DNA of 64,000 nt, taken from Hymenopus coronatus (taxonomy: Eukaryota > Arthropoda > Insecta > Mantodea > Hymenopodidae). Under the pieces are notes generated by a model. It was not told where the DNA came from, did not search any database, and saw only the letters and a program-made list of their open reading frames with translations. Location: the NCBI GenBank assembly GCA_030762935.1, contig CM060883.1:50719001-50783000 (forward strand), read 5' to 3'. The position numbers and the translations under genes were made by a program. This document shows, in pieces, positions 11,801 to 22,965 of the stretch (position 1 is its first letter; each line of letters begins with the position of its first letter).

Positions 11801-14800
11801 ACAAATTCAAATTTGTTAGCCATTTTACCATCAACAGAAACCTTTGCCATTTCCATAGCATACTTTTTAATCAGACTTCCCTCAGTAAAGGTTTTTTTGT
11901 TCAAATAGCATTGCATAGGAGGCATACAGAGAAGATGACTGATTTTGCAACACTTTACTTAACATACTCTTTGTTTGGATAAGTAGTCACACAGGGCTTG
12001 TGTGAAAAAACAATTAAATTAATAATTGTCCATAATAGTTGGCTATACTATGAAGCCCAGGACTTAAAATACTTACGACATTGTAAGTTGCTATTGGGGT
12101 ATGTTATCTCAAAATAATTTGAGATCACCTTGTGGTGACATACAGATCAGTTGAGGAATTCAATGCTATGCTGGCATGTTGCCACGGTAGCAATCGGCTA
12201 AAGACCGGGAGTTCCATGGTTTAAATCCCAGCTATGGCACTGAGTATTTTAGTCTTACTCTACTTATCCAACTCCTGTCCTACACATGGCTTGTGTCAAA
12301 AAACAATTAAATTAATAATATTGTTAGCTGTTTTAATTTCTTTTTGAAGTCTGCAAGCAATGTGTGTCGAGCTTCACCCTTGTATGTTGCAGATTTATTC
12401 TTGTATTTTATTAAGTAATGTTGCTTGACATTGTACGGCTTTGGTTCAGACACAATGTTTGTGCTTACCAAACACTAAACTTGTCCAATCGTGAGTAATT
12501 ATATTGTCATTTTCCAGCTTTCTTTGCAAACTCTGTTTTCCTTTTCAATTTTACATTTCTTTGAGTTCCTGTTAATTTATTGTTTATGTAAAAGAAGCAA
12601 ACAATAGTACACTTCACACAAAAAATAAAGCTTCCGAACTTTCAGTTTGAATAACATCTACCTTTAGAATCATACTTTGCAGTAAAAGTACAAAATAAGT
12701 GTATTAAATAATTTTGAATGAAGTAGAAATATTTATTATTATTATTATTATACTTTAATTTAGTTTTTGGAACACTTTCATAGGCCACAAAACATGGATT
12801 TGACTGCATGGGCTTGTGGGCCACCAGTTGGAAACTCCTTATATAATAGTATAAGGGATAAATTTAATTGTAAAGAAAATTGTACAATATTTATTACTAA
12901 TTAGTGAAACTTAAAATTTTATCAACAACATTGATATAATGCACTTGGTCCCATATGCTACAGCCTCAGGGGGGAAAACAAAAGAGAAAAAAGGTTTTCA
13001 CAGAGTAATAAACCATGCTTTCACCATCCACTCTCATTTCATCTGAAGCAAACCAATAACCCCTTATTGATAGTGATAGTGCTTTAATGCCTGCTTTTAC
13101 TACTTGTGGCACCGCAGGTGATGACACTGATGATACATGGAATGAAGTTGGAGCACTGGTGGAATTCAATGGCAGGGGAAACTGGAGAACTCGGAGAAAA
13201 CACACTCCTGTGCCGCTTTGTGCACCACAAATCTCACATGCGGTCGTTTGAAATCAAACCCGGGCCATCTAATGAGAGGCAAGTAGTCTAACCACTTGGC
13301 CACATCATGGCTGCCTCTTATTGTATCCTTAATTGGTCTTTTAACTATGATAATGGCATATTCAGAAGCCTCATTTTGTTTGTAACACTGATCAAATAGT
13401 CAGATATTTGAATTTTAATATATAAGCTGGAAGACATGAATTTTCTGCAACATTTGAGCACACATTTCCAAGGTGAATATCCATACTACATTAAAAGAAT
13501 ATACATGTAAAAGATGTTTATCAAATGACTTAACATACTGCCATTTCTTATATACATGCAAATTATAACCTATCCTATTTATTAGAAATTAGTGAGAAGG
13601 AAATGTTTTGCTTCCCACTATAGTTGAAAACATTTCAGAGCCCCTTGCTTTCCAATACATCTGGTTCAGCTATATGTAAGCTTTCTAATTCCCTCAGAAA
13701 TAATACTAAACAACAGAAAGCCATGCATGCAGAGATTCAATATTTGCTCATTTCAGCTGTATTTATGAGCGTAAAGCATCTTTAAATGACCAAACAGACA
13801 GTATTCCAAAGGGATGATTAAGGAATGGAACGGAAATACAGATCTTGAAGGAAATAAAAATTAAAGATCTAACCTTCCATACTGTGGCGCACAAAATCTT
13901 TTGGCATTCTCAAGGGAGAGATACTCATGCAACATTATTTGGAGAAGTTTCCCTCCCCAATGAATGAAGGGGGAAAATCCACTTTAAGGACTAACCCAGG
14001 CAAGCCCAGAGTGTCAGGGTCTGTCAACTGGCCATACAGACTAAAAAAAACCCTCCACCAGATATTAGAAAGATCATAGGATTGGCAGTACTGCAGGACT
14101 GCACCAGCAGATTTAAGGTGATAAGTGACTGGTCCAAACATTAAGGATTGATAGCTGGGAGACAGGCTTGACAGAAGCCCAGCCTACCCACATAGCAAAT
14201 TCAGAGAGGATAATTAAAGATTAGGAAGGGTGGTGATGCACTACTAATACTTGTAGTGTTGGCGGCCTCTTATCTGGAGTCTGGCCAGCTCTGAGGAACT
14301 GGTTAGTGTGTTCCAGAAGATGGCTCAAGGACTCTCACTTCCTCTGTGATGATCTCCTGAAGCTCCTCCCATACTCCGGCCAATTCCAGTTGTATGGCAT
14401 ACATGAAAGAGTGGTCCTGTAGCATTCTTCATGACGTCTTGGAATTCCTGGAGTTTGGCGCTGGTTGCAGTATCTCACTTCTGTAGAAGGTTCTGGATGA
14501 CATTGCAGAGGCCCTAGACTTCCTTGAGGATGTCAGGTGTGGAACTGAAGATGGAGTCAGCGATGTTGTTGAAAACAGCAGAGGTACAGAGGCTATTTGC
14601 AATTGCCTGCTCTTGGGATAGCCGGGGCACTGGGCTTGCCAGGTAAAGAGTTGCATGCCACCACAGGTGGCACAGAAATGGCAACACCAGTAGAGGTCTT
14701 GCCCAGTGCACTCAGCGGTATCGGCTCCAAGTAGTGGCAGCATGATAGTGAGGATGAGACTTCCTGCCTGGCCCCCAGTGACACTCCTGTTGGCTGTTGC

Positions 14801-17800
14801 CCTAACAAAGACAACCCTTATGCCAAGGCAGCTTCTAAATCTTGTGGCTCCAATCTGACAAACAGCTTAGGGCCCTGGTTGCAGTAGATGTGGGTGGCCC
14901 TCACAAAAGACCACCATAATATGCAGCAACAAAGGCAAGTCAGGCCGAAAGATACCTCAGGATTCCTGAACCAAAACACTGTACCACTGTGCAGTGTGGA
15001 GCTCTGTGGTAGAGGCAACATTGCTGAGAAGTGATGCTGGCTGTGGTGAAGCAGCGGCAGCAGGTGGTGGTGTAGCAGCTGAGGCATAGATTACCTTGGT
15101 AGGTGGAAAAGGCATGGTTACCCTACCAGCAGATGCTGGGAGCAGCAGTTGTCTTTGATGAGGAGCCTGTGGCTCTACATAGAAGTTTACTATTCGCCAT
15201 CTCACCAAGAAGTGCCAAAGAAAGGTCAATAGTTAACATATTATACTGTGTGTTGCATTCCAATACACTGAAGCAAATGGCCAAGGCTTTATGTCATCAG
15301 CTGTCTTTTATTGTATGAAAATGCATGTTCTCAAACCATTGTGATTATACTTCAGTATATAACTTAACTTTAGCAGTTCATTTTGATCAGATACTTTCAT
15401 TCATTCCCACGGGAAAGTGGGTTTCAAATTTTTTTATTATCCTGTTTTAAGTCATAGTTTTTTACATCCCTGGAGTACAATTTTTTGCTCTAACTAAAAC
15501 ATGCCTTAAAAACTGTTGAATGACACAAGATACAATTAACATGGTGGTATCGGCACGACTTGGTGTTCAGACAAAAACCCTCTTTTAATTTTTCTTAAAT
15601 ATTGTCATGTGTGTAGGATAATAATGTGTGTGTTATATTAAGTTTGCCATAGCAGATATTTATTAAGCTTCCTTATCTGCTCAAAACAACACTTCAAAGA
15701 TACAAACATCAATTATTCAGTTTTTTGATTGTTCATTCATCTTCTCCTTTACATTATCCCGAATATAATCAGGAATATATTGTATTTCCTTTTGGGTAGA
15801 AGAGAAATAAGGAATTACACTAGGTTAAAGCAACACTGAAATCTTTTAAGAATAGGCTGTTAAGTAAAAGCTTTGAGATTCCATTCTCTCTGCATGACTG
15901 GGAAAAAAAATGAAAAGAATGACTTCCCATTTGAGAAAAGTATAACTACTAAAAAATTTTAGCGAGTAGCAAGTAACAAGAATATCCCAGAAATGATCAA
16001 TTCCACCCCTCCTAAAAACCCAAAGTATTTGACATAAATTGTGCACTTTCATGAAATCTACATTTGTTGGGCAGTAAGATTCTGCCTATCTTACAGAGTT
16101 GACCAATTATGGAAAATGTATTCAGAATGAAGACTTCAAAGGCTATCTCAGAAAATTCAAAATACACATTTTAGTCATCATAAAAGTATTTTAAACATAT
16201 GGTATTTTATTCAAAAATCGTTAAGAGCAATTTTTGAAAAAATTCAAATAAGATCTTTGAAAGATGTTGAATTTAGATATCAACTTGGTATTTAACAAAG
16301 TTATTTTGCTCATATAATTAGTTTTTCAGTGTGGTATTTAGAAACAGCATTTACAAAAAAAGTTACTATCTTGCATTTATCAACCTTTGAAAACAACTCT
16401 TCTCAATTCTTCTTGAACAAAGACACTCATTCATTCTATCTTAATCTAACTAAACAAAGTGGAATCATACAATGCCATTACCAGAAGTCAAACTATGGAC
16501 CTTTAGCTTTTACAACTGACCCCCATTTCTTTCACTACCAATTACTGTTTGAATTTCTCTTGGCTGCTTCTTAGCAGGCCTCAAAAGTGAACTCAATTAT
16601 GTTGGGCCTGCCTTTGTGGTGTGGGAATAACAAAGGTGGAACACATACACAAAATACTTTTAATATAGTTAATAGAACTTAAGACACATAGATGTACTAA
16701 AGACGAAGCCTTATGGCAGACCACCTAATAACACCATCAAGAGTATAATACAAACAACAGCTAGTTAATAGAGTGACAGATGCCCAATACAGTGGTCTAT
16801 TAATATATGTTACTCTGTTTAAGAGACACAGCTGACAGTGAAGATAGCACCAATAATCAACTAACTAGCAGATGCTAGTTATACACAATTTCCCTCCTCA
16901 CAATTCCAATAACCAACCCAGCACCAGAAATCCTCCAATGATCCTCTGAAATTCACCAGAGGGTAGGCTGGGCCTAGGTCAACACTGCCTGCCAGCACCT
17001 AACAACACTCCCTGATGGCCGCAAGTTATTTCCTCCAGATATTATGCATATGCAATAGCGGTACCCCATTAATCTTCCAACTCACTCCAGCACTGGTGGA
17101 GGATCTTTAGTCAGTATGGCCGCAAGGCAAGATGTGCTCAGGTGGTCTATAAGGTAGATTTTTTCCTCCACTTAAAAATAAAAAGAGTAGCAGGTCTGCC
17201 TCACATTCAAAAGATCCTTAGTCTTGGTTAGGATGAGTTATCCAGATAAGGTTTCTTCTAGGGTTTTCTCATAACCTGAGATGACAAATTTTAAGTAACT
17301 TTAAGCTCCATCCATCCCAGACTCATCAGAGCATCATTTAGCTGATTTCATCCACCATCCAATATAATCTAGTCAGTTAAAACCACATTAAATAAGTACA
17401 ATATACACCATGAGACCCAAAAACATCCAAACCACTGCAGTGTTTTTTTCACTGTGCACACGGAAACATGATAACCCACAGCTTCTGTACACATGGTCAC
17501 AGTGCTGATTTGTTTTCTCTGCTCTGAAAGTGCAATATTGAGCTGACTGTGATATTGTGTGGTTGAGTTATTACTGATGTGCTTTATTATTTTGTTCTGT
17601 ACTTAGTCACAAAGCGTTATGGCTCAGCATTTGATTTCTACTGCACAGTGTGTATTTATTTATGATTCACTTGTGTTAACACATTTTGTAAGTGGACTCT
17701 GAGTAGCGCATACAATGGTGAAATTGACTAACAATTAATATTTTTCATGGAGGAGGCTTGGTTCCACCTTCATGGATATGTGTGTACACAAAATTTGGAG

Positions 17801-20489
17801 CTCTAAGAAACCTAATATTGTTCATGAAGCACCCCTTCATGACAAAAAAATTGGTGTATGGTGCATCATTAGTGGAGAAAGAGTTATAGACCCAATTTTT
17901 TCGAGTCAACAATTCACGCCAGTACATATGTGAACACAATTTTGCTCCCCCCCCTTTTTTTTTTAGAGAATTAACAGACAGGGAGCATGATTTTGCTTTT
18001 TTTCAACAATATTTTACAACAGCTCATACAGCCAATAAATGTGTTTCAGGACAGAATTATTAGTAGAGATTTGTGGCCTCCTTGGTACCCCTATCCAACC
18101 CCCCTGCAATTTCTATCTCTGAGGTAACTTAAAGCATATGGTGTACAAGACAAACCCACTCACCCTGGAAGAATTAAAACAAAATATCCGCCAGAAAATT
18201 GCCAGCATTTCCCAACATGAACTATGGCAAGTGATGCATAGTATCCAAAAGAGATGCCAAAAATTTACCGTAATGGCAGTGGCCAGTTTCAGTATTTCCT
18301 TTAATAGCATTGGTAAGTAAAGCCTTTAAAAATAGTTTTAAAAGAGTTGCATGGTTTCATCCGCGCCTTTCTATAATAGCGGCAGACGGCAACAAGTACC
18401 AAGGACATGGACTGGCAGAACACCTCGCCTCTGGTTTGAACATTTTTGTATCACCCGTTATATAATGCATAACCTTAAAGGCAATTTTTAAGTACTAAAA
18501 TGGACTTGCAGCTAAGGTCTCGATGCTAATTCACCTTAGCAATTTAAGCAATTGTTTTGCATTCTTACCTGGAAGCTTCTTCTGCAGGTATTTTATCCAC
18601 ATGCGAGGCATTCTCCTGGAACAAAATAACAAATTGTCTGCCTATATATAGTTGGAAAGGTAAACAGACTTAAAAACTACATGCAATAGCTGGGATTTGA
18701 ACAAAGGATCTTCTGCTTACCAAACCAGTGCTCTTACCAACTGAGCTATCGTTATAACATGCCCACATGACATTAAATTCCCTAAATGCCTCTCAATTTT
18801 TCATGGTAAACCATAAGGACATTTAAATTGAGCTTTAAAATGTCACTCCCCAATGGCGACTTACAACATGTAAACACTTAAGTACTGGGCTTCGTAGTTT
18901 AACCAACTGTTAGGTCACTCAATTTTAACTATAGAGGACAGGAGTTATTAGTGTGTTACCATGGTAGCTCATTTGGCAAGAGTACCTGGAGAAAAGCTCA
19001 AGATTTGTGGTTCAAATCCAGCTATGACATTGATTTTTCCTAACTTGTTCTGTACACAATGGAAAAGAAAAACTTATCATTCATTGATTTAACTAATGGT
19101 TAAACTATGATGTCCAGGACTTAAGCAAAAGGTTTCATTTTTATTTTATTATTTTATTTTATATAAATACTCTATCACAGAAAAAATTATCTATAGCTAT
19201 CTTAGTAAAATAGAAACAAAACAATAATAAATGTTTACATCTGGTGGTGGCACATCACATTTGAAAATTTTAAATTTATTGAAAAACAGGAGTTTTTATT
19301 GCCTTTTTAAGTTATGTATATATTAATAAGATAAAGCAGTGTTATGGTGAAAAGACTTTAAAAGAGAGGCAAAAAAAAAAAAGTTTGAATAAGGAAAACT
19401 GCTTCATTTAAGATAGCACAAGGCATTTAAAAATTAATTTAACACATTTAAGAAATTAGCAGCAGTCCTGCTTGATAAGAGATATTCCTTTATAGGTTAG
19501 TAGTAAACCATAGGAGAGATATAGACAAAAACTTACTGCACAAAAAATATAGATTGTTAAAACACGCAATTTATGTCATATGCATTTTTTTTTATATTCC
19601 TTGTCGTTTCAATTTTAAGCTACTTAAATCTTTCTCAAATGGGAGGTCATCTTTCATTTCATCTCTCTTTTGTTTTAATTCCTGGCCATGGAAATCTAAT
19701 CTAATTTCAATTGTTTCACAGAGCAGCCGGCTTTTTAAATAATTTGTCAATCATTTTATCCTAGTGTATTAGTTTATTTCCCTTCTACTTAGAAGGAACT
19801 AATATAACCTGCTAATGTTCACCTCGATTACCATGATGCCATGTGAATGGAATACATCAGATTTTTCTAAACAATAATATACTGACTACAGATTTCATAA
19901 AGACTGCTTCTTGAATCAAAATCAAGAGTCATTTTTAGAAAGTCAAAAATAAGAAGGCATTTACATGTAAATGGTTGTTTGGCAAAGAGGAAATTCAATG
20001 ACTATATTTATAATATTCCTTAAAAGATGCTTGACCTGTTATTAATATTCTGGGATATATTTGCAATGAAACCTTGACTTATAAAGTTTTGCATTCAATT
20101 CAATAATTCTTCTACTGTAGATAAATTAAATATCTAGTAAAAACATACTGCTAACCATACCTTATTCTTATGCCGTTGGTCAATATCTGTATGACAGTAA
20201 CTTTCTGATTTGCAGCTTATTTCAGTTGATGCAGTTTCAAGCCAATGAGGCTCCTCCTTAATTTCTATTTTGAAATTCATTTCACTATCATCAATGTGTG
20301 TACTAGTGATAGTTTTTGGCACTGTTACACAATCTGAAGTGGCACAAACCATTTCATTCTGTGAGATATATGGCTCTTCAAATTTAACTGCTACAGAGGT
20401 TTCATCTGTTTTCCAAGGTTCTTCTTTGATGTACACTTCATGGCTATTGTTGTTTTCTGCTATGTTGCAGTTTGACTCCATTTGAGCAC
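7605..20489 (-). CDS. C2H2 zinc-finger protein gene (three exons)
   Basis: This is probably a nuclear DNA-binding protein. The joined exons are 20481-20161 (coding part), 18615-18569 and 8853-7605, in total 1617 nt or 538 residues plus TAA. Phases fit exactly: exon 1 ends in phase 0, the 47-nt exon adds 15 codons plus two bases, and the finger exon supplies the third base. Reading the finger exon in phase 0 would hit a stop at once, so the small exon is needed. Residues 1-107 are acidic with VYIKEEP, VKFEEP and IEIKEEP, resembling sumoylation sites. Residues ~190-530 hold 12 C2H2 units; finger 2 has lost its second Cys (KCETSEKH). Linkers are THEGK-like rather than TGEKP. Start chosen: the first ATG after a 3' splice site (ACCTTTATAG) at 20490, so an upstream 5'UTR exon is likely. 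Targets cannot be predicted. Confidence 0.8.
9016..9430 (+). pseudogene. Non-LTR retrotransposon RNase H / C-terminal relic
   Basis: The frame at 9016-9276 opens with LLWIPAHCGIQDNETADLLA, the RNase H motif of jockey-like LINEs ('WIPAHCGI.GNE.AD.LA'). About 40 bases later other frames give CPLC-type text and then MDGNHLLWCPTF, resembling the Cys/His C-terminal motif. Frameshifts break the chain and nothing upstream of the RNase H is present. It lies in the second intron of the zinc-finger gene. Confidence 0.75.
9770..10010 (-). pseudogene. DDE transposase C-terminal fragment
   Basis: Minus-strand translation gives DLNPIGVWL, then GYLKEQVFLSYPTTPQQLK and IADSPRDHFLNAV. This matches the end of Tc1/mariner-like insect transposases ('SPDLNP.DFWLWGYLK..VY...P.T...LK..I'). 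One stop replaces the Trp before GYLK. The N-terminal and DD regions are absent. A 19-base A run follows near 10209. Confidence 0.65.
10887..11744 (+). repeat. ACTTTCTCT repeat, plus copy
   Basis: Full-length type copy. The head palindrome is at 10887-10930 (CTACACATACTATGTAC with GTACATAGTGTACAG). The GT-rich stretch is at about 11025-11070, GGATGCGACACGAAG near 11142, CTAAACCGTAAGAGATGGAC near 11361 and the tail GAATGGGACACATCAGA near 11722. It lies in the zinc-finger gene's second intron. Confidence 0.85.
11743..11930 (-). pseudogene. hAT-type transposase fragment
   Basis: About 60 residues are open on the minus strand, with KKTFTEGSLIKKYAMEMAK and QTAQRRVIDMGEQV. These match the region shared by insect hAT transposases and GTF2IRD2-like proteins ('KPFTEGS.IK.C......LS..T..RR..D'). 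Nothing of the DDE or dimerisation domains remains. It abuts the tail of the repeat copy ending at 11744. Confidence 0.6.
11975..12325 (+). mobile_element. SINE-like pair (family C)
   Basis: Two related segments occur. The first, 11985-12170, has GGGCTTGTGTGAAAAAACAA near its start and ATTTGAGATCACCTTGTGG. The second starts at about 12177, where GCCACGGTAGCAATCGG and GGTTTAAATCCCAGC form a tRNA-like head. It ends in GGCTTGTGTCAAAAAACAAT. The repeated AATTAAATTAATAAT ends suggest a tandem or nested insertion. Relatives are near 18680-19060 and 59985-60335. Confidence 0.55.
12326..13087. other. No recognised gene
   Basis: AT-rich intronic sequence of the zinc-finger gene. It holds a short TTA/ATT run at 12732-12750 and no supported coding region. 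Confidence 0.5.
13088..13313 (-). mobile_element. tRNA-derived SINE (family B), minus copy
   Basis: Minus-sense reading begins GCCATGATGTGGCCAAGTGG, followed by TTAGACTACTTGCCTCTCAT and a B-box-like GGTTTGATTTC. It continues with words shared with 7030-7272, such as GTGATGACACTGATGATACA in plus sense. It is more diverged than the copy at 7030. Confidence 0.7.
13314..13870. other. No recognised gene
   Basis: Intronic AT-rich sequence without motif, splice-bounded frame or recognised repeat. Confidence 0.5.
13900..15230 (-). pseudogene. Unassigned GC-richer decayed coding-like block
   Basis: Base composition changes sharply to GC-richer for about 1.2 kb. Several overlapping minus-strand frames look like one broken protein. 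They include a Pro/Ala-rich start (about 15118-14970, with PPPAAAASPQPASLL). A later segment contains SLCTSAVFNNIADSIF and ILKEV, then after a stop GLCNVIQNLLQK and AKLQEFQDVMKNATG, and finally EELQEIITEEVRVLE. Single stops separate these parts, as in a decayed gene. I do not recognise the family; a retroelement gag or another transposon protein is possible. It lies inside the zinc-finger gene's second intron. Confidence 0.4.
15231..15884. other. No recognised gene
   Basis: AT-rich intronic sequence. The open frames are short and show no motif. Confidence 0.5.
15885..16300 (-). repeat. Old, degenerate ACTTTCTCT repeat, minus copy
   Basis: Plus-strand words such as AATATCCCAGAAATGATCAA, GGCTATCTCAGAAAATTCAA and AATCGTTAAGAGCAA match the reverse complement of the repeat's middle. 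The head and tail cannot be seen. The many substitutions mark it as far older than the copies at 26-36 kb. Confidence 0.65.
16301..17740. other. No recognised gene
   Basis: The 81-residue frame at 16329-16574 (plus) has no family motif. At 17450-17740 a frame includes QHLISTAQCVFIYDSL, which could be the start of the transposase relic that follows (a DUF4817-like N-terminus). That link is tentative. Confidence 0.4.
17745..18312 (+). pseudogene. Tc1/mariner-superfamily (DUF4817-type) transposase relic
   Basis: The translation, across frameshifts, contains FHLHGYVCTQN, APLHDKKIGVWCIISGERV and DPIFF, then TTAHTANKCV, RDLWPPWYPY and GMVYKTNPLTLEELKQNIRQ. These are successive blocks of a common insect DDE transposase, where the family shows 'LHDEKIGVWCA.S..RIIGPIFF', 'FQQD.ATAHTA', 'LWPPRSPDL' and 'G..Y.NNP.TLE.L...I'. 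Catalytic Asp positions are lost or shifted. It lies between exons 2 and 3 of the zinc-finger gene, on the opposite strand. Confidence 0.75.
18569..18615 (-). CDS. Zinc-finger gene, 47-nt middle exon
   Basis: In the minus sense, TTTTGTTCCAG precedes the exon and CCAG|GTAAGAATG follows. It encodes ENASHVDKIPAEEAS and two bases of Arg. It was found because the flanking exons are out of phase with each other. Its start phase 0 and end phase 2 repair this exactly. It is too short to stand out as an open frame. Confidence 0.7.
18680..19060. mobile_element. SINE-like segments (family C), head to head
   Basis: At 18680-18770 a minus-strand tRNA-like head is seen (plus-strand text AGCTGGGATTTGAACAAAGG and ACCAACTGAGCTATCG). 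The body follows to about 18940. A plus-strand head begins near 18955 with ACCATGGTAGCTCATTTGGC and GGTTCAAATCCAGC. The two heads face outward/inward around a shared body, like the arrangement at 59985-60335. Confidence 0.55.
19131..19499. other. No recognised gene
   Basis: Very AT-rich intronic sequence with A/T homopolymer runs. No coding region or repeat end was identified. Confidence 0.5.
19500..19870 (+). repeat. ACTTTCTCT repeat, 5'-truncated plus copy
   Basis: It starts inside the unit at AGTAAACCATAGGAGAGATA (consensus CTAAACCGTAAGAGATAGAC) and runs to the tail GTGAATGGAATACATCAGA. The head, GT tract and GATGCGACAC block are missing. Confidence 0.75.
20161..20489 (-). CDS. Zinc-finger gene, exon 1 (acidic IKEEP leader)
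   Basis: The acceptor AG is at 20491-20490 (minus sense CTTTATAG), the ATG is at 20481-20479 and the donor is AAG|GTATGG after 20161. The coding part is 321 nt (107 codons), ending in phase 0. Composition is rich in Glu and Ser, with three K-E-E-P/K-F-E-E-P motifs. The frame is also open upstream of the ATG across the acceptor, so the splice, not a stop, sets the limit. Confidence 0.75.
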
Positions 20490-20564
20490 CTATAAAGGTA
20501 AAAAATAACACCATCAGAATGACATTTGTTAAAGATAATTATTCAAAATGGCTGCCCTGATTTT

Positions 20565-20894
20565 ACTTTCTCTAGCTCACATGTACAATGTACATAGTGG
20601 ATAGAGAAGGTATTGTATTCCACCAAATAAATCAATGTCAAGATTTCATCAGAAATATATGTTTTGGGGTTCCCTGAGTCCGAAAAAAGTATTTTTAGAA
20701 AAAGGTCTGTAGTGTGTGTGTGTTTGTCTGCAGACAGCACAGCTAAACATGAAAAGACCATTAAATACCAAACTTGGTATTTATATTTGGTATCTTCCAA
20801 GGATGCGACACCAAACCCCCCACTCCAAACTACCTTTTACATCAAACATTTTTTGAAAATTTTTATTTTCTCAAAAAGGGCCCTAATGATTTTT
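20565..20894 (+). repeat. ACTTTCTCT repeat, short head unit joined to a second copy
   Basis: The head is ACTTTCTCTAGCTCACATGT, with the opposing arm GTACATAGTGGATAGAGAAG. The copy includes the GATGCGACACC word and stops near 20890, where the next head starts at once. This is a head-to-tail partial dimer. It sits upstream of zinc-finger exon 1, in its presumed 5' intron. Confidence 0.8.
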
Positions 20895-21716
20895 ACTTTC
20901 TCTATACGTACTATGTACAGTGTATAGAGAAGGTATTGCACTCCACCAAAAAATTTGATACCGAAATTTCGCTGCAAATATGTTTTAAGGTCTCCTGTGT
21001 CCAAAAAAGGTATTTTCAAAAAAAGGTCCGTGTGTGTGTGTGTGTCTGTGAACACAATAACTCAAAAACGAAAAGTCGGTAAAATACCAAACTTGGTATT
21101 TATGTTTAGTATCTTCCAGGGATGCGACACGATGATTTTGTGAAAAATCCCCCCACCCCAAGCTACCATTTACATGGAACTTTTTTCGAAAATTTTGATT
21201 TTCTGAAAAATGGCTCTAACGATTTTGATTAAAATATTGTATATTAAAGATATTTACCTGGCAAATAAAATGTATATTTTGAATTTTCTGGGAATAGCCT
21301 CTGAAGACTACTTTATTTTGGATGAATTTTGCATAACTACTAAACCATAAGAGATAGACAATAATTTAACACACAGAAAGTGTAGAGCACGTTAAAACAC
21401 ACAATTTATGTTATATACATTTTTTCGTGGAGTTGATCGTTTTTGAGATATTCCTTTTTCTTGGTTTCATACAGGAATTTGTCAACTCCTGTCCATACAA
21501 ACAAAGGAACATCAGTCACATAGCAACCAGCTTTTGGTTTTCACTTTAACCTATGGTACTCCCTTATTGCACTTCTACTTACAATAAAGCAAGAAATAAG
21601 AATATTCCTATTAATTTTTCTCGGTTAGCATGAAATAAACAAAAGATAAGCTTATTAACAATAATTTGTTACAGAAATATAGAGAAATTCATGTGAATGG
21701 AACACATCAGATTTTT
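20895..21716 (+). repeat. ACTTTCTCT repeat, full plus copy
   Basis: It runs from ACTTTCTCTATACGTACTAT to the tail GTGAATGGAACACATCAGAT. All landmark blocks are present, with a GT tract at 21026-21050. Confidence 0.85.
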
Positions 21717-22077
21717 ATTATAATATTTTATGTTTATGATATTTTTATGACAAACAAAATACATGCAATATGTCAATAATTGTCTTTAATTAGTGTAGGA
21801 CTTTATGATACTTATAGTTAACAAAAGATACAAGATGAAATAATTGTTTCTTAGATAGAATAAACTTCAATAACTTGCACAAGTTTTAAAAACTAATTAA
21901 TCTGGTCATATGTTTGTGTTCTTGTTTAGACAGAAGTCTATTTTTCACTCTAGAATTTATCAATTTATTTATCACTAATTACTCTGTTCCTAATTTTATT
22001 TTTCTCTTTTTAATATCTCTGTTTTGTGTGCTTGGCACCAATGCACCATTATCTGTCTCTCCATTTACAACAATAAG

Positions 22078-22369
22078 TCAGCCTTCATGGTCTGGGAGTA
22101 AGATGCTTGCCTCTGATTCTCAGGTCGTGGGTTCAAACCTGGCGATGGATTTTTTTTGGGCATAAAAAGCCTTAGCACGACTTCCTTTAAAAGCAAAGTA
22201 AAACCATTGGTCCTGTGTGATAGATTTACGGCACATGAAAAAACCTCGAGCCTAATAAAGAAGCCCCTGAGCAAAATTAAGCGATTTTCATGCCCAATAT
22301 AGAATGGGACACTAAGAACTGTAGCAGCCAGAGCATCTATAAATAAAACTAAATTTAATTTAATTTACA
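22078..22369 (+). mobile_element. tRNA-derived SINE (family A), plus copy
   Basis: The body matches 4691-4983 (CCTTAGCACGACTTCCTTTA, GAGCAAAATTAAGCGA, AATAAAACTAAATTTAATTT). The head differs: CAGCCTTCATGGTCTGGGAG with B-box GGGTTCAAACCTGG. The same body therefore carries two tRNA-like heads in this window. Confidence 0.75.
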
Positions 22370-22447
22370 ACAGGAATTTTGCTGTATCTAGCAATTTTCC
22401 CTGGACCAAGAAAACTGTCATCTACATATAGGGTCATTAAATTAAAA

Positions 22448-22877
22448 GTAACCCCTATCACGGCCTCTCTCCACTGCGCGAGAGATCTAAAAGTTTCTGG
22501 GAAAGTGATGTGGGCAAAGGCGCACTAAAATACATATCTTAAGATAAATTACAGAAATGTTGACCTTCTGCTCACATACGGACAGCACAATTTGCAAAAA
22601 TATTCTTGATCACTCGTCTAAGCTTAGCAACAGGAATCCTTGTGATTTCTTGCATGATGTTATCACTAAGCTTCTCTAGATTATACAAGGATTTCTGCTG
22701 CTAAGCTTAGGTGAATGAGCAAACACATTTAACTTGTTATATTGTCTGTTTGGGAGCAGATGGTCAATATTTTCAGCGTTTATTTACGGTAAGGAATCCA
22801 GTGCGACTTTGCCAGCACCACTTTCCTGGTGACTTTGGTTCTCTTGCACAGTGGAGAGAGGCTGCTAAAGGGGTTAC
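22448..22877. mobile_element. Foldback/MITE element with terminal inverted repeats
   Basis: The left end GTAACCCCTATCACGGCCTC, continuing CTCTCCACTG, pairs with the right end CAGTGGAGAGAGGCTGCTAA, continuing AGGGGTTAC. The symmetry continues inside: TTGACCTTCTGCTC with GAGCAGATGGTCAA, and CTAAGCTTAGCAACAGGAAT with ATTTCTGCTGCTAAGCTTAG. Most of the 430 bp can thus fold back on itself. No open frame fits a transposase. A clear target duplication was not found. Confidence 0.75.
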
Positions 22878-22965
22878 ATTATAATTTAATGCTGTAATCA
22901 CTGAATCTTGATACGGAAATGACCTGCATATTCTAAGTTAAATGTCTGGAGGGAAAAAAAAAATG

